Positions 48,543 to 59,854 of a DNA stretch of 64,000 nt are shown one piece after another. The DNA is taken from the NCBI GenBank assembly GCA_038144195.1, contig JAYQNH010000002.1:1364001-1428000 (forward strand), read 5' to 3'. Below the pieces are notes generated by a model. The model worked only from the letters and a program-made list of their open reading frames with translations. It did no database searches and was not told where the DNA came from. This DNA is from VMDJ01 sp038144195. Lineage in GTDB: Bacteria; Pseudomonadota; Gammaproteobacteria; Chromatiales; Chromatiaceae. Made by a program: the position numbers and the translations under genes. The stretch's first letter is position 1. Every line of letters begins with the position of its first letter.

Positions 48543-50765
48543 GTGATTTGTTCGCTGAAGAAGCGCGCGCAGAAGAGCTACGAGAGCTACTGCAATACCA
48601 TAACCATCGTTATTACGTTCTCGACGACCCCGAGATCCCTGATATTGAATACGACAAGCTGTTGCGTGAGTTGCAGCAGATTGAGGCAGATCGACCTGAT
48701 TTAAGAACCATCGATTCACCAACTCAGCGTGTGGGTGGTGCAGCACTGGATGCCTTTGAGCAGGTCACCCATGTGATTCCGATGTTGTCATTAGATAACG
48801 CCTTTGATGACGATGAGTTTGCATCGTTTGATCAACGAGTCAAAGACCGACTGAGTAGCTCGGCGACTGTGCGTTATGCCGCAGAGCCAAAGTTAGATGG
48901 GTTGGCGATCAGTTTGCGTTATGAACAGGGCGTATTGGTTCAAGCCGCGACGCGCGGCGATGGTACAACCGGCGAAAATGTGACGGCAAATGTGCGCACC
49001 ATTGGTTCTATTCCGTTGCGCTTGAGTGGCGATGATTATCCTGAGGTGCTTGAGGTTCGTGGCGAGATTTTCATGCCTAAGGCCGGCTTTGACGCATTGA
49101 ACGAACGTCAGCGCGCTAAGGGTGAAAAGACCTTCGCCAATCCACGCAATGCTGCTGCTGGTTCGCTTCGACAGCTCGATTCAAAGATTACCGCGACACG
49201 TCCCTTGGCTATGTATTGTTATGGTTTAGGTGAAGTCGTCGGGCATCCCATGGCGTCATCTCAATCAGAGAATATGCGCTTGCTCGCACAGTGGGGTTTT
49301 CCAACATCACCTGAGCTTAAGGTGTGTAAAGACAGTGCTGAGTGCGCTGCTTATTTCGCGTCGATTGGTGAGCGTCGCGACAGCTTGGCCTACGATATTG
49401 ATGGTGTGGTGTTTAAGGTCGATCAGGTTGATTTACAAAAGCAGCTCGGTTTTGTCGCGCGAGCTCCGCGATGGGCGATTGCACAAAAGTTTCCTGCGCA
49501 AGAGCAACTGACGTTGCTTGAAGCGGTTGAGTTTCAGGTCGGACGTACAGGTGCGCTCACACCTGTTGCACGATTAAAGCCGGTGTTTGTCGGTGGTGTC
49601 ACGGTCAGCAATGCAACGCTTCACAACATGGATGAGATTGAGCGTAAAGATATCCGTGTTGGCGATACTGTGATTGTGCGTCGCGCCGGTGATGTCATTC
49701 CTGAGGTTGTCTCAGCAGTGTTGTCAGATCGACCTGATGATGCAAAGCCTATTCACATGCCTGAGCAATGTCCTGTGTGTGAGTCGCAGGTGGTGAGAAT
49801 TAGCGGAGAGGCTGTAGCGCGCTGTACTGGCGGCTTGTTCTGTCAGGCGCAGCGCAAAGAAGCCATTAAACACTTTGCCTCTCGTAAGGCGATGGATATT
49901 GATGGCTTGGGTGACAAGATTGTTGAGCAGCTTGTCGATGAGCAGCTAATAAAAGATCCAGCCGATTTGTTTGCTCTAGATGTGTCCACTGTAGCCAAGC
50001 TTGAGCGTATGGCTGAGAAGTCAGCGTCTAATCTGATCTCAAGTTTAAATAAAGCTAAGCACACCACCTTGCCACGCTTTTTATTTTCGCTCGGTATCTT
50101 GGGAATTGGTGAAACCATGGCAATGAATATTGCCAACACCTTGGGCTCGCTTGAGGCGGTACAAAAGCTGACGTTACACGACTTGGTCGAATTGAAGTTA
50201 TCCCAAGCTAAAGCCTTTTTGAAATATGCATCAGCTTTACCAGAAGAGTTACGCGTCTCCATGATGCAACCGCCGATGGATTTGAAGTGGTGTAGCAGTG
50301 CGCATATTGAATTGCTTGCTGAGCGATATGATTTAGTTGCTGATTTACTCAAGCAGTCGCCAGAGACGTTAGTTAACCAGCCCTCTATCAATATCGAAGG
50401 CTTAGGTGATGTGCTTGCTGAGAAGCTCGTGATGTTCTTCCGTCAACCGCATAACCAAGATGTGTTAAATAAGCTGATAGCCGCCGGTGTGCAGTGGCCT
50501 GCGATCGAGAAGGTGGATGTATCTGACAGTGAGTTGGCTGGCCTGTCATTTGTGCTAACCGGCACCTTATCGCAACCGCGTGAGTGCGTATAAAGCGCGT
50601 TTGTTGGCGGCTGGGGCGAAAGTGGTGGGTAGTGTGTCGAAGAACACAAATTATCTGGTTGCAGGTGAGTCTGCCGGTTCTAAGCTAAGCAAGGCTGAAT
50701 CGCTCGGTGTGCCTGTTTTAGATGAAGCGGCTATTGAGGCTATGTTGTCGAAAGCCGGCGTTTAG
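48539..50765 (+). CDS. ligA: NAD-dependent DNA ligase LigA, one frame change
   Basis: An essential ligase that seals nicks using NAD+; about 741 residues, somewhat long. It has an N-terminal Ia domain (YYVLDDPEIPDIEYDKL), the adenylation motif EPKLDGLAI, NPRNAAAGSLRQLD, the OB region VGRTGALTPVA, a C4 zinc finger (CPVC..RCTGGLFC), HhH repeats, and a C-terminal BRCT domain (VGSVSKNTNYLVAGE). One extra base near 50578 breaks the frame at the start of the BRCT domain. Confidence 0.95.
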
Positions 50766-50841
50766 TCGTTTAAATCCTGAATTGCTTCAGTCCTGAAAGG
50801 CGTGCCGATGTTCTCTCCTCATGTTCCATAAGGAGAGATAA

Positions 50842-51093
50842 ATGAAATTACTCAAAACACTGTCAATCGCTAGCGTGGTTGGTGCTATGACGCTCTCAGG
50901 TAACGTTCTTGCTGATAATGTTTGTAAAGGCATGGCTGAGAATGATTGCGCTGCATCTAATGCTTGTCGTTGGGTGGATTCGTATAAGCGCAAAGATGGC
51001 CGCGACGTACAGGGCTATTGCCGTAATGCACCGCGTAATATGAAAGATATTTCAGGCATGCTCGACAGCATGAAAAAGCCAGCAGATTCTTAA
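50842..51093 (+). CDS. Small cysteine-containing secreted protein, unknown function
   Basis: An 83-residue protein with a clear Sec signal peptide (LLKTLSIASVVGAMTLSGNVLA, cleavage near residue 24). The short mature part has four cysteines in a C-x7-C-x5-C-x17-C pattern with NACRWVDSY and GRDVQGYCRNAP. The pattern suggests two disulfides in the periplasm. AAGGAGAG lies eight bases before ATG 50842, so expression looks efficient. It lies between ligA and a Kef-like antiporter gene. I do not know its function. Confidence 0.7.
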   Translation: MKLLKTLSIASVVGAMTLSGNVLADNVCKGMAENDCAASNACRWVDSYKRKDGRDVQGYCRNAPRNMKDISGMLDSMKKPADS

Positions 51094-51159
51094 AACATTA
51101 TTTGGCTTCTTTTTAGTAAGCCGACTTGTTATCGTTAAGCGGTAACTGGTCGTTTTTTT

Positions 51160-52329
51160 ATGCCTACTGATTCGATTGTTTTTACTGTTTTCTTGATATT
51201 CACCGGTGCGGCTCTAGTGGCCACATTGGCGTTATATGCGCGGCAATCTTTGTTGGTCGCGTATATCTTCCTCGGCGCATTGTTAGGTCCGTGGGGTTTG
51301 GAGTTGGTTTCCGATGCTGAATTGGTTCGTGAGACCGCAGAGTTTGGCATTATCTTTTTGTTGTTCTTGTTGGGTTTGAATCTTCAACCTCAAGAGCTTT
51401 TTCATATGGTGCGCAAGACCACGTGGGTCACAGTATGGAGTAGTTTTTCTTTTGCCGCCTTTGGTTTTGCTATAGCAATGGCGTTTGGGTTTGGCGTGGC
51501 AGAATCATTACTGGTTGGTGGCGCTGCTACTTTCTCCAGCACGATTATTGGCCTGAAGCTATTACCCACCACGGTTCTACATCATCAGCGAAGTGGTGAG
51601 GTGATCATCAGCATCTTGCTGTTGCAGGACTTAATCGCGATTATCTTGCTGATCTTGGTGCAAAGCGTGGGGGCGGGTGATGTTTCTTTGATCGCATTGC
51701 TCAAGCCACTGGTTATGTTGCCGGCATTGATGGGTGTTGTCTGGCTTGCTAACCGATACATCTTGTTATTTTTGATCGCCCGTTTTGATCGTATTCAGGA
51801 ATACGTTTTCTTATTGGCCATCGGTTGGTGTCTAGGTATCGCGGAATTAGCGATGTTGTTTGGCTTGTCTGCTGAGATCGGAGCTTTCATTGCAGGTATT
51901 ACCTTGGCGAGTAGTCCCATCGCGCTATTTATTGCGGAAAGCCTTAAAGCCGTTGCGTGACTTTTTTTGGTACTGTTCTTCTTCTCGTTGGGCGCTGGGT
52001 TTGATTTGTCACAGATTAACGATGTTCTTTTACCTGCGGCCTTATTGGCGGTTGGTTTGATGCTGTTAAAGCCATGGATCTTTAAGAAGTTACTTCTAGG
52101 TATCGGTGAGTCTGAAAAGCGTTCCCATGAGGTTGGATACCGTTTGGGTCAGATGAGTGAGTTCTCTTTGCTTGTGGTTGTTTTGGCAGTCGAGGTGGGT
52201 GCGCTCAGTGCTAAAGCGTCTTATATGGTGCAATTGGCAACCTTGATGACCTTCTTGATCTCGTCTTATCTAGTGGTTGCGCGTTTCCCAACACCGATTG
52301 CGGTTAAGGATGAGTTAAGACGCGATTGA
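51160..52329 (+). CDS. Kef-like cation:proton antiporter membrane subunit, two frame changes
   Basis: A second CPA2-type antiporter of about 389 residues. It has some eleven helices and none of the RCK domains seen in the protein at 21614-23629. Family segments include LVAYIFLGALLGPWG, FGIIFLLFLLGL, STIIGLKLLPT, SAEIGAFIAGITLA and the normal continuation SLKPLRDFFLVLFFFSLG. An extra base near 51946 and a missing T near 51968 cancel each other, leaving a false TGA. The transported ion is not evident. Confidence 0.85.
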
Positions 52330-52365
52330 TCTCGCGCTTTTGTTTGACGTCGGTATTATGTCGTT

Positions 52366-53085
52366 ATGTCAAAGCAAACACCGAATGATTCTTATGTGAT
52401 TCATCCAATCGCTAGGGTGGAGTCTCCTTATGCTGAGAAATTTGGCACGCCCCGTCAGCCTGGTTTAGTTAAGGTGGCTTTAGGTAAGTTATGTTTATCT
52501 CCCGATTATGCAAAAGCTGAGGCATTAGAAGGCCTTGAAGGCTTTTCTCATCTTTGGGTGATCTTTGTATTTGATCGTTGTGATGGTCAGGCGAAGCTAT
52601 CGGTGAGGCCGCCGCGTTTAGGGGCAATGCCAATATCGGTGTGTTTGCCAGTCGCTCGCCGTTTCGACCGAATAATTTAGGGCTATCGGTGTTGAAGATC
52701 GAATCGATAGATAAGCAGCGTGGTGTGATTACGGTCAGTGGTCTAGATCTCGTGAATGACACTCCCATTATTGATATCAAGCCCTACGTACCGTATGTCG
52801 ATGTCAGTTCCCGATGCGGCCAGTGGTTTTGCTGAGGGCGCCCCAACTCAGATAGCGGTAGTGTTTGATGAGAGCGCTAATCAGCAGTTACAACAATTGC
52901 CAGATGGCAATGCGTTAAAGCGATTAATCGAGCAAACATTGGGGTTTGATCCACGACCTGCGTATAAAAAAGAGAAGACTGATGAGCAGGTGTATGGCAC
53001 TGCGTTAGGTGCTTGGAATGTGCGTTGGCAAGTGGAGCAAGAGCACACCCGTGTGCTGACACTAGAGCCTTATTCAGTAATTTGA
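52366..53085 (+). CDS. trmO: tRNA (N6-threonylcarbamoyladenosine37-N6)-methyltransferase TrmO, two frame changes
   Basis: A SAM-dependent enzyme (TsaA/YaeB family) that methylates t6A37 of some tRNAs; about 239 residues. Motifs are HPIARVESPYAEKFGTPRQP, LEGFSHLWVIFVFD, FASRSPFRPNNLGLSV, and the C-terminal DPRPAYKKEKTDEQVYG. A base is missing in a G run near 52622 and one is extra near 52810. It is convergent with the DUF1244 gene, and the coding ends overlap by 16 bases. Confidence 0.92.
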
Positions 53086-53375
53086 TCTGGCTTTAGAGCG
53101 TTGTATTTATCAAGCTGCTCTTGCGTGGCTTTTTCTTGGTGGTTGTTCTTCCAATCATCGTAAATCATGCCGTACACAATCTCTCGCGCTTGGTCGTAAT
53201 CCATTTCGATGCCGACATCTTTGGCGCCGCCCATTAACCACTTCGACATGCAGTTGCGGCAAAAGCCGGCCATATTCATTAGGTCAATGTTTTGCACATC
53301 TTTACGCTTTTGAAAGTGAGAAACGAGCTTGCGCCATGCGAGCGCTTCCATTTGCATTTGTTGTTCGGGTGTCAT
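53070..53375 (-). CDS. DUF1244 family protein
   Basis: A 101-residue cytoplasmic, helical protein: QQMQMEALAWRKLVSHFQKR, then NIDLMNMAGFCRNCMSKWL with a Cys-x2-Cys pair, then DQAREIVYGMIYDDWK. This is the DUF1244 family, widespread in Proteobacteria; its function is not established. It starts eight bases after the thioredoxin-TPR gene upstream on the minus strand, so the two form an operon. Confidence 0.88.
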   Translation of the reverse strand: MTPEQQMQMEALAWRKLVSHFQKRKDVQNIDLMNMAGFCRNCMSKWLMGGAKDVGIEMDYDQAREIVYGMIYDDWKNNHQEKATQEQLDKYNALKPDQITE

Positions 53376-53383
53376 GAGTGTTC

Positions 53384-54244
53384 CTAGTGCATGAGGTTAG
53401 ACATTTGGCGACGTGCTTGATTAACGATTGGATCGTCTCCCAGCATGTCGAGTAATTGGATGAGTGTTTTGCGAGCGGTATCATCATTCCAGTTCAGCTC
53501 GCGCATCATGATGCCTAGCAATTGCTGAATCGCAGATTCAATCTGCCCTTGGGTGATATCGCGAAGCGCAAGGGTGTAACGTGACTGATGGTCGTTGGCA
53601 TCTTTTTCCAGAGCAGCTTCTGCTGCTGTGATGCTAGTTGGGTCTGGTGTGAGTTCGGCAAAGTGAAGCTGACCACGGATCTTGCTGATCTCAGGTGAGT
53701 TTTGTTGATCTTCGGGTAGGGCATCAATAGCAAATTTTGCAGCATCGAAATTGCCAAGCGCTGCATGTGCTTTCGCCATCGCGATCAGGATCAAACAATT
53801 GTTTGGATCGGCAGCCTGGGCTGGCGCAAGCAGTTCGAGTGCTTCTGCAAATTGTCCCACCGCCATCATTTGCTCAGCTTGCGGAAGAACTGAGTTGGTT
53901 TCACGAGGGATATGTTTATCCAGGAAGGTGCGAATCTCAGCTTCTGGCAGTGCGCCAGCAAATTCATCCACTTGAGCGCCATCTTTGAATAGTTTGACGG
54001 TGGGTATGCTGCGAATGCCGAACTGTGCCGCAATCTCCTGCTGTTCTTCGGTATTGAGTTTCGCCAGAATGAATTTGCCTTGGTATTCCTCTGCTAGCTG
54101 GCTGAGAAGCGGCATTAAGATTTGGCAGGGTTGGCACCAGCTTGCCCAAAAATCGATTAGAACGGGTGTCTGTTGGGAGTCGCGCAGAACAACCTGTTCA
54201 AAATTTTCTAACGTTAAATCAATGATAAAAGGTGATTCGCTCAT
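53384..54244 (-). CDS. Thioredoxin-TPR chaperedoxin, CnoX/YbbN-like, with C-Q-P-C active site
   Basis: The 286-residue protein has a thioredoxin domain (WASWCQPCQILMP, C37 and C40; cis-Pro region IRSIPTVKLFKDG) followed by TPR-like helices, the CnoX/YbbN layout. Unlike the paralogue at 17302-18174, both active-site cysteines are kept, so it could be a redox-active holdase. It is divergent from trxC across 114 bases and precedes the DUF1244 gene. Together with trxC it makes a small thiol-redox cluster. Confidence 0.88.
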   Translation of the reverse strand: MSESPFIIDLTLENFEQVVLRDSQQTPVLIDFWASWCQPCQILMPLLSQLAEEYQGKFILAKLNTEEQQEIAAQFGIRSIPTVKLFKDGAQVDEFAGALPEAEIRTFLDKHIPRETNSVLPQAEQMMAVGQFAEALELLAPAQAADPNNCLILIAMAKAHAALGNFDAAKFAIDALPEDQQNSPEISKIRGQLHFAELTPDPTSITAAEAALEKDANDHQSRYTLALRDITQGQIESAIQQLLGIMMRELNWNDDTARKTLIQLLDMLGDDPIVNQARRQMSNLMH

Positions 54245-54358
54245 CTATAAAAGCCTTGTTGGTCGTCATCTGCATGAAATAGGGGCGTTAATACTAGCTT
54301 TCAACTTGAATTTGCCTAACTTGCCACAATTTAAGAGGCATTGATACGGAGTAAATGT

Positions 54359-54799
54359 ATGTCAGATCCTATCCAGATGGTTTGCCCAAGTTGTGGTGGT
54401 GTTAATCGAGCACCTGTTGAGCGCGCCAAAGAGGCAAAGTGTGGTCATTGCAAGTCAATGCTTTTTCAAGGCATGCCTGTTGATTTGGATGCGGTTAGCT
54501 TTGCGAAACATGTGAGCAAGGGTGAAATGCCCTTATTGGTCGACTTTTGGGCACCTTGGTGTGGTCCCTGCAAAATGATGGCGCCGGCATTTAGTCAGGC
54601 GGCGACAAAGCTTGAGCCGCGGGTGAGATTGCTTAAGGTCAATACTGAGCAGCAGTCAGGTCTGGTGGGTCAATTTGGTATTCGTAGCATTCCAACGCTG
54701 ATGTTGATCCACAAGGGTAGAGAAATAGATCGACTATCTGGCGCGCTAGATGCAGCTGGCTTAATTGCTTGGACTGAGCAGGCGCTGAAAAAAGCCTGA
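54359..54799 (+). CDS. trxC: Thioredoxin 2 (zinc-ribbon type)
   Basis: A cytoplasmic disulfide reductase of 146 residues with an N-terminal zinc ribbon (C9, C12, C28, C31: CPSCGG and CGHC), then the thioredoxin fold with WAPWCGPCKMM (C68, C71) and IRSIPTLMLIHKG. The zinc ribbon identifies TrxC, which in other bacteria responds to oxidative stress. ATG 54359 is preceded by CGGAG. Confidence 0.95.
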   Translation: MSDPIQMVCPSCGGVNRAPVERAKEAKCGHCKSMLFQGMPVDLDAVSFAKHVSKGEMPLLVDFWAPWCGPCKMMAPAFSQAATKLEPRVRLLKVNTEQQSGLVGQFGIRSIPTLMLIHKGREIDRLSGALDAAGLIAWTEQALKKA

Positions 54800-54971
54800 A
54801 AGAATTCAATTATTAAAGAATTTTGTAAGATTTCGCCTAGCACCAGGAGGAGGACTCGCGTACAATTTCTTTCTAAGAGTTAGCCGTCAGAGTCGACTCT
54901 AACCAAGCCCCTGAACCCTTGCCGAATTAGCTCCCAATTGAGAACTTTTTCGGACACTTGAATGAGTGACA

Positions 54972-56099
54972 ATGAGCAAACCAGCGATTTTAGTTCTTGA
55001 AGATGGCAGCGTTTTTCGCGGTCAATCGATCGGTGCTGACGGCCAGACCGTTGGTGAAGTGGTTTTCAATACAGCCCTCACCGGATATCAAGAGATACTG
55101 ACTGATCCCTCATATGCGCGTCAGATTGTTACTTTGACCTATCCGCACATTGGCAACACCGGTGTAAATGAAGAAGACGAAGAGTCGGGTGATATTCACG
55201 CTGCTGGCTTGGTGATTCGAGATCTACCGCTTCTGGTGAGTAACTTCCGCAGTGAACAAGCACTGGATGCATACCTCCGTGAGCATAATATTGTAGGTAT
55301 CGCAGATATCGATACCCGTCGTCTAACCCGAATCTTGCGTGAGAAAGGCGCCCAAGCGGGCTGCATTCTTGCAGGTGATTCAGTGGATGAGGCAACCGCA
55401 CTGGCTGCGGCTAAAGCTTTCCCTGGTCTTAAGGGAATGGATTTGGCTAAGGAAGTCACCACCAAAGCAGCGTATGAGTGGAATGAGACGAGCTGGTCAC
55501 TAGAGCATGGCCATCAAACGGTTGCTGCTGAAGATCAAAAATTCCATGTTGTCGCTTATGACTTTGGCGTTAAGCGTAACATTCTTCGTATGTTGGTTGA
55601 TCGCGGCTGCCGTTTGACGGTTGTTCCTGCAAAAACACCCGCTGAAGATGTTATGGCAATGAATCCCGATGGCGTCTTTTTATCAAATGGTCCTGGTGAT
55701 CCAGAGCCGTGTGATTACGCCATTGATGCAATTAAGACGATTGTTGATTCAGGTAAGCCGACTTTTGGTATTTGCTTGGGGCATCAATTGTTGGCGCTTG
55801 CGAGTGATGCCAAAACGATGAAGATGAAGTTTGGTCACCATGGTGCGAACCATCCGGTGCAAAACTTAGATAACAAGACGGTGATGATCTCGAGTCAGAA
55901 CCACGGTTTTGCGGTTGATGAGCAAAGCATGCCAAAGACATTGCGTGTGACGCATGCCTCTTTGTTTGATGGTTCGATACAAGGTATTCATCGAACTGAT
56001 AAGCCGGCCTTCGGTTTTCAAGGCCACCCGGAGGCAAGCCCGGGGCCGCACGATGTGGCACCGGTCTTTGACCATTTCATCGAATTGATGAACCAGTAA
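54972..56099 (+). CDS. carA: Carbamoyl-phosphate synthase small subunit
   Basis: The glutaminase subunit that feeds ammonia to CarB for arginine and pyrimidine synthesis; 375 residues. It has the N-terminal small-subunit domain (VLEDGSVFRGQSIG; FNTALTGYQEILTDPSYA) and a class I glutamine amidotransferase domain with FGICLGHQLLALA (catalytic Cys) and the C-terminal HPEASPGPHD. ATG 54972 gives the usual start; GTG 54966 is also in frame. A leader of about 105 bases follows a possible -10 (TACAAT, 54861-54866). It is first in an operon with carB and greA. Confidence 0.96.
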   Translation: MSKPAILVLEDGSVFRGQSIGADGQTVGEVVFNTALTGYQEILTDPSYARQIVTLTYPHIGNTGVNEEDEESGDIHAAGLVIRDLPLLVSNFRSEQALDAYLREHNIVGIADIDTRRLTRILREKGAQAGCILAGDSVDEATALAAAKAFPGLKGMDLAKEVTTKAAYEWNETSWSLEHGHQTVAAEDQKFHVVAYDFGVKRNILRMLVDRGCRLTVVPAKTPAEDVMAMNPDGVFLSNGPGDPEPCDYAIDAIKTIVDSGKPTFGICLGHQLLALASDAKTMKMKFGHHGANHPVQNLDNKTVMISSQNHGFAVDEQSMPKTLRVTHASLFDGSIQGIHRTDKPAFGFQGHPEASPGPHDVAPVFDHFIELMNQ

Positions 56100-56153
56100 A
56101 TAATGAATTGAAGTAGGGGGACGTTAAGTCCTCTTTTATTGCACGAGCACGAC

Positions 56154-59100
56154 ATGCCAAAACGTACAGACATAAAGAGCATTCTCATCATAGGCGCAGG
56201 ACCGATTGTGATCGGACAGGCGTGTGAATTTGACTACTCCGGTGCCCAAGCGTGTAAAGCGTTACGCGAAGAAGGCTTCCGCGTGATCTTGGTGAACTCG
56301 AACCCTGCAACCATCATGACCGACCCTGATATGGCGGATGCGGTGTATATCGAGCCAATTACTTGGCGCACCGTTGCGGCGATTATCGAGAAAGAGCTTC
56401 CAGATGCTTTGTTGCCTACTATGGGTGGCCAAACGGCATTGAACTGCGCGTTGGATCTCGATCGTGAAGGTGTGCTTGAGAAATTTGATGTCGAGATGAT
56501 CGGCGCCAATAAGGATGCGATTGATAAAGCTGAAGACCGTGATCGTTTCCGTCAGGCAATGCACAAGATCGGTTTGGATATGCCGCGTTCTGCGATTGCA
56601 CACTCCTTAGAAGAGGCGCATCAAGTTCAAGCGACGATCGGTTTCCCAACCATTATTCGTCCATCGTTCACCATGGGTGGATCTGGCGGCGGTATTGCTT
56701 ACAACAAAGAAGAATTTGAAGAGATTTGTATTCGTGGTTTGGATCTATCGCCAACCAATGAGTTATTGATTGAAGAGTCGATCGCGGGTTGGAAAGAGTA
56801 CGAGATGGAGGTTGTGCGTGATCGTAACGACAACTGCATCATTATCTGCTCAATTGAGAACTTTGACCCAATGGGTGTGCATACTGGTGACTCGATAACC
56901 GTCGCCCCTGCTCAAACATTGACCGATAAGGAATACCAAATCATGCGTGATGCCTCCTTGGCAGTATTGCGCGAGATTGGTGTGGATACCGGCGGTTCAA
57001 ATGTGCAGTTCTCGATTAACCCAGAAAACGGACGCATGATCATCATTGAGATGAATCCACGTGTATCTCGTTCTTCTGCGTTGGCTTCAAAAGCAACCGG
57101 CTTCCCGATTGCGAAGGTGGCGGCAAAGTTAGCAGTTGGCTACACCTTAGATGAGTTGAGTAATGACATTACTGGTGGTGTCACGCCAGCATCATTCGAG
57201 CCATCCATCGACTATGTCGTGACCAAGGTTCCTCGCTTTGCTTTCGAAAAATTCCCACAAGCGGATGCGCGCCTAACCACTCAGATGAAATCAGTGGGCG
57301 AGGTAATGGCAATCGGTCGTACCTTCCAAGAATCGACTGCAAAAAGCGTTGCGTGGTCTTGAGACGAGTAAGAATGGTTTTGACTCAATGCTTAAGATTA
57401 CCGGTGAGGCGGCGCTCAAGAAGATTAAGAATGAGATTCGTCAGCCAAGTGCAGATCGTCTTTGGTATGTCGGCGATGCTTTCCGAATTGGTATGTCACT
57501 CGAAGAGGTCTTTGAGATCACTAAGATCGATCCATGGTTCTTGGTGCAAATTGAAGACCTGATTAAAGAAGAGAAAGCGGTTAGCGAGAATGGTCTTGCA
57601 GCGATTGATGCTGACCGTATGTATCGTTTGAAACGCAAAGGTTTCTCTGATGCACGTTTGGCTGATTTATTGAACATCAAAGAGGCTGAGTTGCGCGCTA
57701 AGCGTCATGAGCTAGGTGTGCGACCTGTTTATAAACGTGTTGATACCTGTGCAGCTGAATTTGCTTCAGATACGGCCTATATGTACTCAACTTATGAGGA
57801 AGAGTGCGAATCTGAGCCAACCAATCGAGACAAGATTATGGTGTTAGGCGGCGGTCCTAACCGGATTGGTCAGGGTATTGAGTTTGACTACTGTTGTTGT
57901 CACGCGGCATTTGCGATGCGTGACGATGGTTACGAAACCATCATGGTGAACTGTAACCCAGAGACAGTATCAACTGACTATGACACATCAGACCGTTTGT
58001 ACTTTGAGTCACTGACGCTCGAAGATGTGCTTGAGATCATCCATAAAGAACAGCCGAAAGGCATCATTGTTCAGTATGGTGGTCAGACGCCATTGAAGCT
58101 CGCTGAAGAATTAGAAGCTGCAGGTGCGCCAATCATTGGTACCTCGCCTGATTCAATCGACTTGGCAGAAGACCGTGAGCGTTTCCAAAAGCTAGTTGAT
58201 GATCTAGGTCTTAAGCAGCCACCTAACCGTACAGCGACCGCTGAAGATCAGGCGGTTAAGCTTGCTGAAGAAATTGGTTATCCATTAGTGGTGCGTCCAT
58301 CGTATGTATTGGGTGGCCGCGCTATGGAAATTGTTCACGATAACGAAGATTTAGAACGTTACATGCGTGAAGCGGTTAGCGTTTCGAATGATTCTCCTGT
58401 GCTACTGGATCGTTTCTTAGATGATGCAATCGAAGTGGATATCGATGCGATTTGTGACGGTAAAGATGTTCTGATCGGCGGCATCATGGAGCATATTGAA
58501 CAAGCGGGTGTGCACTCTGGTGACTCGGCGTGTTCATTGCCACCTTACACACTGAACCAAGAAGTTCAGGATCGCATGCGTGAACAAATCAAGGCGCTAG
58601 CGCATGGCTTGAATGTTGTTGGTTTGATGAATACACAGTTTGCCATTAAGGATGATGATATTTATCTGCTTGAGGTGAACCCTCGGGCGTCTCGTACGGT
58701 GCCGTTTGTTTCTAAAGCAACGGGTCGTCCTTTGGCAAAGGTTGCTGCGCGTTGTATGGCAGGTAAGTCGTTAGCTGAGCAGGGCGAGTTAGAGGAAATC
58801 ATTCCCAAGCACTATTACGTTAAGGAAGCGGTATTCCCATTCAATAAATTCCCAGGCATCGATACCATCTTGGGTCCTGAGATGAAGTCGACCGGTGAAG
58901 TTATGGGTGTTGCGCCCACTTTCGGTGCAGCTTTTGCAAAAGGCTTAGAAGGTGGCAGTCAGTGTTTGCCGCGTTCAGGCAAGGCGTTGATTTCAGTTCG
59001 CGAACTTGATCGTCAGCGTGCTGTTCAGGTGGCTAAGGATCTTAAAGAACTTGGTTTTGAGATTGCAGCAACGCGTGGTACTGCTCGCGAAATTAAAGCA

Positions 59101-59364
59101 GCTGGTATTGAGTGTGAGATCGTTAACAAGGTAGCGGAAGGTCGTCCACATGTTGTCGATATGATTAAGAACAATGAGTTCTCTATCATCATGAACACCA
59201 CTGAAGGAAAGCAGGCGATTCTCGATTCACGTTCTATTCGCGCCTCTGCTTCACAGCACAAAGTTAGTTACTTCACTACAATCAATGGTGCAGAAGCCGC
59301 GGTGATGGCGCTGCGTCACCCTGATGAAGTCACTGTTAATAGTCTGCGTTCGCTGCAGTCATAA
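56154..59364 (+). CDS. carB: Carbamoyl-phosphate synthase large subunit, one frame change
   Basis: About 1069 residues in two homologous ATP-grasp halves plus a C-terminal allosteric MGS domain. The first half opens ILIIGAGPIVIGQACEFDYSG, the second MVLGGGPNRIGQGIEFDYCC. Shared motifs include PTMGGQTALN, VQYGGQTPLKLA and EMNPRVSRSSALASKATG. One extra base near 57335 breaks the frame in the oligomerisation domain (FQESLQKALRGLE restored). Downstream, greA starts after 11 bases. Confidence 0.96.
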
Positions 59365-59375
59365 AGGAATAAGCT

Positions 59376-59851
59376 ATGGATAAACATCCAATGACACTTG
59401 CTGGTGCTGAAAAATTCGTGCTGAGTTAAGTGATTTAAAACAAGTTAAACGTCCAGCAGTGATTGCTGCGATTTCAGAAGCGCGTGAGCACGGCGATTTG
59501 AAAGAAAATGCTGAATATCATGCAGCGCGTGAACAGCAAGGTTTTATCGAAGGCCGCATTAAAGATATCGAAGCAAAGTTATCGCACGCTCAGATCATTG
59601 ATGTGACCACGCTAAATGCCAATGGCAAAGTTGTGTTTGGCGCAACGGTCGTTTTGTTGGATATCAATACAGACGAAGAAAAGACCTACCAGATCGTTGG
59701 TGTTGATGAAGCGGATATCAAGATCAACAAGATTTCGGTCTCTTCACCTGTTGCCCGTGCTTTGATTGGTAAAGAAGAGGGCGATGAGGTTGTCATGGAA
59801 GTGCCAGGCGGCACCCATGAGTTTGAGATTTTGGAAGTTCGCTACGTGTAA
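59376..59851 (+). CDS. greA: Transcription elongation factor GreA, one frame change
   Basis: A 158-residue factor that stimulates RNA polymerase to cleave backtracked transcripts. The N-terminal coiled coil carries the acidic tip (AREHGDLKENAEYHAARE), and the C-terminal FKBP-like domain ends THEFEILEVRYV. ATG 59376 follows AAAGGAA. A base is missing near 59417, so without repair the first 14 codons are cut off from the rest. Confidence 0.95.
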
Positions 59852-59854
59852 ACT

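Noticed and set aside
51940..51970. In-frame TGA in the second Kef-like antiporter as a third recoded stop
   Set aside because: The family sequence SLKPLRDFFLVLFF is restored exactly by removing one base and adding one T in the T run, so two indels explain it better than recoding.
54800..54971. Possible ArgR-like box (GAATTCAATTATTAAAGAATT) and the palindrome AGAGTCGACTCT upstream of carA
   Set aside because: carAB is often ArgR-controlled, but the match to the ArgR box is poor and the palindrome matches no operator I know. I could not support a named site.
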